Assembly: GCF_900169265.1 (NCBI RefSeq)
Contig: NZ_FXYX01000008.1
Span: forward strand, 1-64,000
From: Brevibacterium iodinum ATCC 49514
GTDB lineage: Bacteria > Actinomycetota > Actinomycetes > Actinomycetales > Brevibacteriaceae
Length of the DNA: 64,000 bases
Reading direction: 5' to 3'
Below, in pieces: positions 17,542-24,081 of this stretch (the first letter of the stretch is position 1; every line of letters starts with the position of its first letter). The position numbers and the translations under genes were made by a program. The notes beneath the pieces were generated by a model. The model saw only the letters and a program-made list of their open reading frames with translations. It made no database searches and was not told where the DNA came from.

Positions 17542-18134
17542 CCATGCTGATTGTGCTCATCGGTGTCTGCGTCGGACTCGGTGTGCTCCTGTGGTCCGGA
17601 CCGACTCGCGGGAGACTGCAGAGCCTCCTCGGCGAGGGCCGAACCGTTCCCACCGACACCGAGGCGGCCGCTGGGGAAGCGGGAACGCCGGAGTCGGGGA
17701 CAGCAGGAGCGGTGGCCGATGATCAGCTGGCGTTCGACCTCGACCTTGTGGCGATCTGCCTGACCTCCGGTCTGCCGATTTCCGCGGCGCTGACCCTGAC
17801 CGCCGAGGCGACCGACGACCGGTCGGGCCTGCAGAGGATCGCTCGTGCGATGACGATCGGAGGGCGCAGGCTCGCCGACGACGATCGTCTGCTGCCGGTG
17901 CTCGAGGTCTTCGAGTTCTCCGAACACACCGGAGTCGGCCCGGCACCTCTCATCGAGTCAGTGGCCGAGGAGCTGCGGGCTTCGTCCCGTCGGCGTCGGC
18001 AGGAGGCGGCCGCCTCGCTGGGTGTGCAGCTGGTGCTGCCCTTGGGCGTGTGCATTCTGCCGGCGTTCCTGCTGCTGTCTGTCGTTCCGGTCGTCATCTC
18101 ACTGCTGACCGACCTCACGACCGTGTTCTTCTGA
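17538..18134 (+). CDS. tadC: TadC-like inner-membrane platform protein
   Basis: A 198-residue protein with an N-terminal helix (LIVLIGVCVGLGVLLW), a GspF-like domain (LDLVAICLTSGLPISAAL, then SRRRRQEAAASLGVQLVLPLGVCILPAFLLLSV-type C-terminal helices) and the arrangement expected of the second platform subunit. The start ATG overlaps the tadB stop. It is the last gene of the ATPase/platform half of the Tad locus; the pilin-like genes resume after an inserted GNAT gene. Confidence 0.82.
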   Translation: MTMLIVLIGVCVGLGVLLWSGPTRGRLQSLLGEGRTVPTDTEAAAGEAGTPESGTAGAVADDQLAFDLDLVAICLTSGLPISAALTLTAEATDDRSGLQRIARAMTIGGRRLADDDRLLPVLEVFEFSEHTGVGPAPLIESVAEELRASSRRRRQEAAASLGVQLVLPLGVCILPAFLLLSVVPVVISLLTDLTTVFF

Positions 18135-18164
18135 AGTGGTGACCGGGTTTTCAGACTCGACCGA

Positions 18165-18170
18165 TAGGCT
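18165..18170 (+). promoter_or_regulatory. -10-like TAGGCT box before GNAT gene
   Basis: TAGGCT sits 6 nt before the ATG at 18177, a leaderless arrangement. It suggests that the GNAT gene has its own promoter inside the Tad locus. Confidence 0.4.
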
Positions 18171-18176
18171 CGGGAC

Positions 18177-18779
18177 ATGGCACCGGTCACACCTTTCAAT
18201 CAGCTGTCCAATGTCGAACAAGCCGAGGACTACGCCGAGAATCTCTTCGTCGGTCGATCCGTGCGTCTGCGGCCGCTGAGGGAGGATGATCTGCCGTACC
18301 TCGAACAGTGGTGGTTCGATCCCTCGATCGTGGTCCTGCAGAATCACACGGTTCTGCCGCGGCCCGAAGGGGGTGTGTCCGAGCAGTTCTCGCAGTGGAG
18401 CGCGAACACCTCGAGCGAAGCAGTCGGCTTCAGCATCGAACTGACCGAAACCGAAGAGTTCGTCGGCCATGTCACCCTCTACGGACGCAATCCCATCAAC
18501 CAGTCCGCCACTCTGGCGATCGTCCTCGGCCCTGAATTCCACGGCCGCGGATACGGCTCGGACGCCGTGCGACTGGCCGTGAAATACGGGTTCCTCCAAT
18601 TGGGACTCAACCGCATCGAGCTGCAGACCTGGGCGTTCAACACCCGTGGAATCGCCTCCTATACGAAAGCCGGATTCGTCGAAGAAGGCCGTCGACGAGA
18701 AGCCGTATTCTTCAACGGCCGGCGCCACGACGAAGTCATCATGGCCATCCTCAGAGACGACTGGGCCGGCAACAGCTGA
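18177..18779 (+). CDS. GNAT acetyltransferase, RimJ/RimL-like
   Basis: The 200-residue protein has the GNAT fold: RLRPLREDDLPYLEQWW at the N-terminus, the acetyl-CoA-binding motif A GPEFHGRGYGSDAVRL (near residue 120), and NTRGIASYTKAGF. This arrangement is typical of acetyltransferases acting on protein N-termini or amino groups (RimJ/RimL type). It splits the Tad locus and has its own promoter-like box and terminator, so it looks like a separate unit and need not be functionally linked to secretion. The substrate is unknown. Confidence 0.85.
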   Translation: MAPVTPFNQLSNVEQAEDYAENLFVGRSVRLRPLREDDLPYLEQWWFDPSIVVLQNHTVLPRPEGGVSEQFSQWSANTSSEAVGFSIELTETEEFVGHVTLYGRNPINQSATLAIVLGPEFHGRGYGSDAVRLAVKYGFLQLGLNRIELQTWAFNTRGIASYTKAGFVEEGRRREAVFFNGRRHDEVIMAILRDDWAGNS

Positions 18780-18827
18780 GGCGCCCCCGCCACTGACTCG
18801 CACGCCGTTTCCTGTGGGCGGCGCCTC
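18778..18827 (+). terminator. probable terminator after GNAT gene
   Basis: An 8-bp stem (18778-18785 with 18820-18827) extended by further imperfect GC pairing overlaps the stop codon of the GNAT gene. Confidence 0.45.
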
Positions 18828-18966
18828 CACTCACACAACTTGAGCCTGTGGATGCAGAACCCGTTTCCACAGGCGCGAATCCGGCCCTGGACACGGCAGC
18901 ATGCCGACTCCCAGGCTGAAGGTCCGCTCGCAGAGTGCGAACGGGGTTTCAGCCAAGGAGGAGAGC

Positions 18967-19212
18967 ATGGCCACCACATCACCGTCCCCGGAGATCGAGG
19001 ACCCGCCCACCGGGCACGTAGAACCGCTCGAGGACCACAGCGAGATCGAACAGTTCTGGGAACCCGACGCCGGAGCGACCACAGCCGAATATGCGATCAC
19101 CACTCTGGCTGCGTGCGGATTCGCCGCACTGCTCGTCGTGGTCCTCAAATCCGAACCGATCAAGGAACTCATCACGGGGGTCATCTCCTCGGCGCTCGGC
19201 CTGGGAAGCTGA
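18967..19212 (+). CDS. DUF4244 protein, Flp-prepilin-like
   Basis: This 81-residue protein has an acidic N-terminus, then DAGATTAEYAITTLAACGFAALLV. The segment G-ATTAEY matches the class of Flp prepilins, in which cleavage follows a glycine and Glu+5/Tyr+6 are conserved, followed by a hydrophobic helix. That makes it the likely major pilin-like subunit of this Tad system. AAGGAGGAG just before the ATG at 18967 fixes the start and excludes an earlier in-frame ATG at 18901. It corresponds to Rv3656c. No prepilin peptidase gene is visible in the window. Confidence 0.82.
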   Translation: MATTSPSPEIEDPPTGHVEPLEDHSEIEQFWEPDAGATTAEYAITTLAACGFAALLVVVLKSEPIKELITGVISSALGLGS

Positions 19213-19218
19213 ACCGTC

Positions 19219-19605
19219 ATGGCACGCGGACGCTCCCGTCAGCGGCAGCGAGGATGGGATCGGGATGCGGGAACGGCGACGGCGGAATTCGCCGTCGTCA
19301 TGCCGGCGGTCGTTCTTCTCATCGTGCTGCTCGCGGGAGCCGCCGCTGTCGGGTTCTCCCAGCTGCGAGCCTTCGACGCGGCACGGTCCGCGGCCCGTGA
19401 GATCGCCCGCGGCGAACCACAGGCCGCCGTCGTGTCCGAAGCGAAGAGGCACGCCGGTGACTCATCCTCGGTCCGCGTTCGAGCCGACGGCGGATACTCG
19501 GTCGTCACGGTTACGATCGAACTGCCGGCCGCGATCTTCTTCCTCGACACCGTCGACGCGAATGCCACTGCTCGATTCGAAGGGGACAGAGGAGGACCGT
19601 CATGA
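19219..19605 (+). CDS. TadE-like pseudopilin
   Basis: This 128-residue protein has a short basic N-terminus, then RDAGTATAEFAVVMPAVVLLIVLLAG, the TadE-type prepilin signature (G-TATAEF plus hydrophobic helix), and an extracytoplasmic C-terminal domain of about 80 residues. TadE-like proteins are minor pilins in Tad systems (Rv3655c here by position). It is 6 bases after the DUF4244 gene and overlaps the next gene by four bases, so the three form an operon. Confidence 0.82.
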   Translation: MARGRSRQRQRGWDRDAGTATAEFAVVMPAVVLLIVLLAGAAAVGFSQLRAFDAARSAAREIARGEPQAAVVSEAKRHAGDSSSVRVRADGGYSVVTVTIELPAAIFFLDTVDANATARFEGDRGGPS

Positions 19606-19919
19606 CGAACATCGTCGTGGGACTCTGCTCGATCGTGCTCGTCCTCGTCACCGCCATCGGCAGCCTCGGCCAGGCCTTCGTCGCCCACAGTCGGGCACAG
19701 AGCGCCGCGGATCTGGCGGCGCTCGCCGCCGCAGACGCCGTGCGCGGACTGGCCACAGGGGAACCGTGTGAGACGGCGAAGGAGGTCGCGATTCGCAACG
19801 GCGGTCACCTCAAGGACTGCCGTGCCTCATTGAGTGAGCAATCGGCCTATGTCGTCGTCGAAGTCGACATCCCGGGGCCTCTGCCGAAGGTCAGAGAGGA
19901 GGCCGTCGCCGGGAAATGA
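19602..19919 (+). CDS. 'helicase/secretion neighbourhood' TadE-like protein
   Basis: A 105-residue protein beginning with a membrane helix (IVVGLCSIVLVLVTAIGSLGQAF), then HSRAQSAADLAALAAADA, the pattern of the small TadE/TadG-like proteins found beside the helicase gene in many actinobacteria (Rv3654c). The conserved two cysteines (CETAKEVAIRNGGHLKDC) might form a disulphide outside the cell. ATGA overlap couples it to the TadE-like gene. It is the last gene of the pilin half of the locus and is convergent with the helicase gene 22 bases away. Confidence 0.8.
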   Translation: MTNIVVGLCSIVLVLVTAIGSLGQAFVAHSRAQSAADLAALAAADAVRGLATGEPCETAKEVAIRNGGHLKDCRASLSEQSAYVVVEVDIPGPLPKVREEAVAGK

Positions 19920-19940
19920 AACTCACCACCAGGGCAGCCG

Positions 19941-22217
19941 CTACCTGAGCACGGTGCGCAGCAGCCGCAGCGCAGCGTCCTTCTCCAACGGTTCGTTGCC
20001 GTTGCCGCACTTCGGCGACTGCACACACGACGGACAGCCGTCGACGCACTCACATGCGGCGATGGCGTCCCTGGTCGCCCCCAGCCAGTCTTCGATGACC
20101 TCGCTGCCGCGCTCGGCGAAACCGGCACCACCAGCCAGACCGTCATAGACGAACACCGTCGCCAGTCCGGTGTCGGCATGCAGCGCCGTCGACACTCCGC
20201 CGATATCCCAGCGGTCACAGCCGGCGAAGAGAGGCAGCAGACCGATCGAGGCATGCTCGGCGGCATGAACGGCTCCGGGCAGGTCTCCGGAGACGACTTC
20301 GGCCTCGTCGAGAACGCTCTGCGGAATCGTCCACCACACGGCCTTCGTTCGCAGCGTGCGCTCCGGCAGGTCGAGCTCGTGTTCGGCGATGATCGCTCCA
20401 CCGCGCTTGGCCCGCATCCGATAGGCGACGACCTGATCCTTGACGTCGACGGTGCCGCTGCACACAGCCACCCCGGAGGGCAGAACCCGCTGCGCATCGG
20501 TGTCGACGATCGAGATCTCCGTCTGCGAGCGCGGTTGGGTCGTATAGTCGACCTGGGCGCGTTCGACGGCGACGATCCGGTCCTCGAGGTCGAGATCGAG
20601 GACGGTGAAGTCGATTCCCTGATGCGTGTACACAGCGCCCGGATGGGCTCCCGTATGTGCACCTGATTCGTCGACCGTGCCCAGCAGAGTGCCGGTGCTC
20701 GCTTCGACCAGGCTGAATTGACCGCCGCCGGAACCGCGGATATCGGACAGGTCGGTCGCCGGTTGGTCTTTTGCCCAGAACCATCCGGTCGGCCGTGCCC
20801 GCAGCATCTTCCGTTCCACGAGATCGTCGATGACTTCGGACGAATCGTCCGGGAAGTGCACGAGGTCGGCTGACTTCAGCGGCACCTCGGCGGCGGCCGC
20901 ACACAGGTGACCGGAGAGCACGTGCGGATTGCCCGGATGGATGACGCCGGCGTCGACGGGGGAGTCGAAGATGACTTCGGGGTGATGGACGACGAAGGTA
21001 TCGAGCGGATCATCGCGGGCGATGAACACCGCCATCCACCGCTGCCCGGCTCTGCCCGCGCGGCCTGCCTGCTGCCACAAGGAGGCCAGGGTTCCCGGCC
21101 AGCCGGAGATGATGACGAGGTCGAGTCCGGAGATGTCGATGCCCAACTCCAGAGCATTCGTCGACGCCACGGCCAGCAGCTGACCCGACCGCAGAGCCGT
21201 CTCGAGCATCCTGCGCTCTTCGGCCAGATACCCGCCCCGGTATGCCGCGACCTTGCCGGTCAGGGTCTCATCCACCTGACCCACCTGGTCTCGGACCGTC
21301 TGCGCCAGGGCTTCGGTGCCTCGGCGTGAGGCGATGAACGTGATCGATCGAAAACCTGCGCACATCGAATCGGTGATGACATCGGCGGCCTCGACCAGAC
21401 CGCTGCGCCGGTCCCCGCCCGGTGACACAGGAGGCTCCCACAAGGCGAAGCTGCCGGCCGCGCGTGGGGACGAGTCCTCGGTCACCGCGTGTGCGGGCCG
21501 CCCGGTCAGCTTCGCAAAGGCCACGTCCGGGTCCGCCATCGTCGCCGAGGCTCCGATGACGACCGGGGCCGCTCCGTAGTGGGCGGCGATGCGCAGCAGG
21601 CGGCGCAGGATGAGTGCGACGTGGGAGCCGAACACTCCGCGGTAGCGGTGGGCCTCATCGATGACGATGAAGCGCAGGTTCTTGAACATTCGGGCGAAGC
21701 GCTCGTGCTGGGGCAGAATGCTGCGGTGGAGCATGTCCGGGTTGGTGAAGATGATGTTCGCATGCCGTCTCGCCCAGTCCTTCGAGACCTGCGAAGTGTC
21801 CCCGTCATAGCTGGCCGGGCGCATGCCCTGGATGACGAATCGTTCGAGTTTGGCCAGCTGATCGGCGGCCAGCGCCTTTGTCGGAGCGATGTAGATCGCC
21901 GAGGCGGTGCGCAGCTTTCCGCGAGTCGATTGGATCGCTTCGAGCACCGGCAGCCAGAATCCCAACGACTTGCCCGATGCGGTGGGGGTGGCGATGACGA
22001 CATCGGAACCGTCCCTGGCCGTCTGCGCCGCCTCGAGCTGGTGCTGCCACAGAGCGTCGACGCCGATGGAATGACATGCGTGCTTGAGTTCCTCGTCGAT
22101 CCAGTCCGGCCACTCGGCATCCCGTTCGAAACGCTGCGGGATATCGCGGACATGGACGATCCGCTCATCCCGGGCACCGAAACCGGTGACGATGTCGAGA
22201 AGAGCAGAGGAGGCCAT
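19941..22217 (-). CDS. DEAH-box helicase of the helicase/secretion neighbourhood
   Basis: This 758-residue superfamily 2 helicase has motif I PTASGKS near residue 83, motif II DEAH (VIDEAHRYRGVFGS near 180), motif III SATMAD, and motif VI QAGRAGRAG near 384. A C-terminal domain has the Cys cluster CECVDGCPSCVQSPKCG typical of the Lhr-like/YprA (MrfA-type) helicases with a DUF1998 domain, some of which act in DNA repair. It matches Rv3649 by position and family. The ATG has no ribosome-binding site; CATAAT lies 6 nt upstream, suggesting a leaderless mRNA. Confidence 0.9.
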   Translation of the reverse strand: MASSALLDIVTGFGARDERIVHVRDIPQRFERDAEWPDWIDEELKHACHSIGVDALWQHQLEAAQTARDGSDVVIATPTASGKSLGFWLPVLEAIQSTRGKLRTASAIYIAPTKALAADQLAKLERFVIQGMRPASYDGDTSQVSKDWARRHANIIFTNPDMLHRSILPQHERFARMFKNLRFIVIDEAHRYRGVFGSHVALILRRLLRIAAHYGAAPVVIGASATMADPDVAFAKLTGRPAHAVTEDSSPRAAGSFALWEPPVSPGGDRRSGLVEAADVITDSMCAGFRSITFIASRRGTEALAQTVRDQVGQVDETLTGKVAAYRGGYLAEERRMLETALRSGQLLAVASTNALELGIDISGLDLVIISGWPGTLASLWQQAGRAGRAGQRWMAVFIARDDPLDTFVVHHPEVIFDSPVDAGVIHPGNPHVLSGHLCAAAAEVPLKSADLVHFPDDSSEVIDDLVERKMLRARPTGWFWAKDQPATDLSDIRGSGGGQFSLVEASTGTLLGTVDESGAHTGAHPGAVYTHQGIDFTVLDLDLEDRIVAVERAQVDYTTQPRSQTEISIVDTDAQRVLPSGVAVCSGTVDVKDQVVAYRMRAKRGGAIIAEHELDLPERTLRTKAVWWTIPQSVLDEAEVVSGDLPGAVHAAEHASIGLLPLFAGCDRWDIGGVSTALHADTGLATVFVYDGLAGGAGFAERGSEVIEDWLGATRDAIAACECVDGCPSCVQSPKCGNGNEPLEKDAALRLLRTVLR

Positions 22218-22223
22218 GAGTCA

Positions 22224-22229
22224 ATTATG
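22224..22229 (-). promoter_or_regulatory. -10-like CATAAT box for helicase gene
   Basis: On the minus strand CATAAT (one change from TATAAT) lies 6 nt before the helicase ATG. It is only 10 bases from the opposing TAGGAT box of the methyltransferase gene. Confidence 0.45.
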
Positions 22230-22239
22230 GCGCAGTCGC

Positions 22240-22245
22240 TAGGAT
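22240..22245 (+). promoter_or_regulatory. -10-like TAGGAT box for methyltransferase gene
   Basis: TAGGAT lies 6 nt before the GTG at 22252 with no ribosome-binding site between, the expected arrangement for a leaderless transcript. Confidence 0.5.
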
Positions 22246-22251
22246 TCTTCT

Positions 22252-23913
22252 GTGACTGATCTGCCGTTGGCCCACCTGGGCGAGACCCTCTACCGTTCCG
22301 GATACACCGAACCACGGCTGCGCCAGTTCTGGGGTGGTCCGACCTCGGAGGCGCTGCTGCGCAACAACGCCGCACCCGCCATCCACCACTGCGCCCGGAC
22401 GCTGGCGGACCAGTCGTCGTCGACGGCCGCCGACCGGGCCATGGCCAGCGCAGCGCTGCTCTTCCACTTCCACCGCACAGTCCCGGTCGCCCAGGCCCGA
22501 GCCCTGCTGGGGGAGTCCTTCGACACCGCCACCGATGCGGGGCTGATCACCGTGGACGACGACGAGGTGACCGCACCCTTCGCCCTGACCCCCTATGAAC
22601 TTCCCGTCGGTGTTCCCCGCGGCTTCCGTCCCGGGGACGAGAACCTCTACCTCGTGGCCGACCACGGCACCCTGACCACACCGGATGTCCTCGACGGAGA
22701 GTTCGTGCTCGGACTCGGCGGAGCCGGCCGGACACTGGTGTCGATCACCCCGCGCGACCACGTCGGTGTGGCCGCCGACATCGGCACCGGCTGCGGAATC
22801 CAAGCATTGCTGCTGGCCCGTCACAGCGACCGAGTCATCGCCACCGACATCTCCCACCGAGCCCTGCGTCTGGCCGAACTCTCGGCCGGACTCAACGGCG
22901 TGACGACGATCGAATTCCGGCACGGCTCGCTTCTCGAACCATTGAACGAACCCGTGGATCTGCTCGTGTCGAATCCGCCGTTCGTCATCACCCCGCGCAG
23001 CACGGACACCACCTTCGAATACCGAGACGGCGGAATGACCGGGGACGGACTCGTTCGGGAGCTCTTCACCCGGATCCCCGAGAACCTCACCCCGGGCGGA
23101 CGCAGCGTCTGCCTCGGAAACTGGGAAGCCGCCTCGGGGAAGGATGAAGGACCGGAGACCTGGGTCGACGATGACGACACGTCCGTATTCGTCATCGAAC
23201 GGGAGGCTCTCGACCCCATCGCCTATGCGGAGACGTGGATCCGCGACGGCGGGATCGTTCGTGCCAGCACCGCCTGGAACGACGCAGTCGCCGCTTGGCT
23301 CGACGACTTCGCCACCAGAGCTGTGGACGAAGTCGTCTTCGGGTACGTGCTGATGGCGAAGTCCGATAACGATGTGCCAACGATTGATACCGGAGATGCC
23401 GCGGTCGGCGACGCCGCCTCGGACGTCGACCGCGGACCGTCGGGGACGGCCGAGGGAGTATTCAAGACCCGGGTCAGAGTCACCTCGGCGCCGGCGAACA
23501 ATCCGCACGGACTCGCAGAGTTCCTCACCACGATCATCGCGATCCGGTCGTGGCTGGCAGCGGCGGGACCGGAGGAAATCGCCGCGACCGCTTTCACCCG
23601 CTCACCCGACCTCGTCGAACATCGCCACTACGTTCCCGGAGCGCCGGAACCCAATTCGATCACCTTGGAACAGGGGATCGGCTTCGGGCAGGTCTTCGAC
23701 CTCGATACTGCACTGGCCGGATTCGTGTCCGTCGCGGATGGGTCGCTGACCCTGCGACAGACGGCCGGGGCCTTGGCCCAGCTTCTCGAGGTCGATCCCA
23801 CGGCACTGGAAGACCAGCTCGTCGCGCAGGTCAGAGCCCTGTGCGCGGCGGGTGCACTGCTGCCCGACAGCGGTGATTTCGGGAGCTCGGCGACTGGGAC
23901 GTCGGCGGAATAG
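22252..23913 (+). CDS. class I SAM-dependent methyltransferase, HemK/PrmC-like
   Basis: The 553-residue protein has an N-terminal helical region, a Rossmann methyltransferase core with DIGTGCGIQALLLA (SAM-binding, near residue 175) and VSNPPFVITP near 241. The NPPF motif is characteristic of enzymes that methylate a planar nitrogen, as in HemK/PrmC glutamine methyltransferases or DNA adenine methyltransferases. A long C-terminal extension of about 180 residues is typical of the actinobacterial family near topA. The target is unknown. It is divergent from the helicase gene, with only 34 bases between the start codons. Confidence 0.85.
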   Translation: MTDLPLAHLGETLYRSGYTEPRLRQFWGGPTSEALLRNNAAPAIHHCARTLADQSSSTAADRAMASAALLFHFHRTVPVAQARALLGESFDTATDAGLITVDDDEVTAPFALTPYELPVGVPRGFRPGDENLYLVADHGTLTTPDVLDGEFVLGLGGAGRTLVSITPRDHVGVAADIGTGCGIQALLLARHSDRVIATDISHRALRLAELSAGLNGVTTIEFRHGSLLEPLNEPVDLLVSNPPFVITPRSTDTTFEYRDGGMTGDGLVRELFTRIPENLTPGGRSVCLGNWEAASGKDEGPETWVDDDDTSVFVIEREALDPIAYAETWIRDGGIVRASTAWNDAVAAWLDDFATRAVDEVVFGYVLMAKSDNDVPTIDTGDAAVGDAASDVDRGPSGTAEGVFKTRVRVTSAPANNPHGLAEFLTTIIAIRSWLAAAGPEEIAATAFTRSPDLVEHRHYVPGAPEPNSITLEQGIGFGQVFDLDTALAGFVSVADGSLTLRQTAGALAQLLEVDPTALEDQLVAQVRALCAAGALLPDSGDFGSSATGTSAE

Positions 23914-23916
23914 GGA

Positions 23917-23922
23917 TAGGAT
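23917..23922 (+). promoter_or_regulatory. possible -10 box TAGGAT upstream of topA
   Basis: TAGGAT follows the methyltransferase stop and would start a topA transcript with a leader of about 150 nt. No -35 element was recognised. Confidence 0.25.
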
Positions 23923-24081
23923 CGGAAACCGTTGACCCCGTGTCCGAGCCGAGATCGGACGAGATCCGGGCAGCATCCGGGCCGCAAGTGCCGATGAGGA
24001 ACGTGTCCGTTCAACAGTGTTACATTGGGCCGGATCGTCCGTTGCAGCGGGCAGCTGATGCCGTGAGAGGAATGTGAAAGC

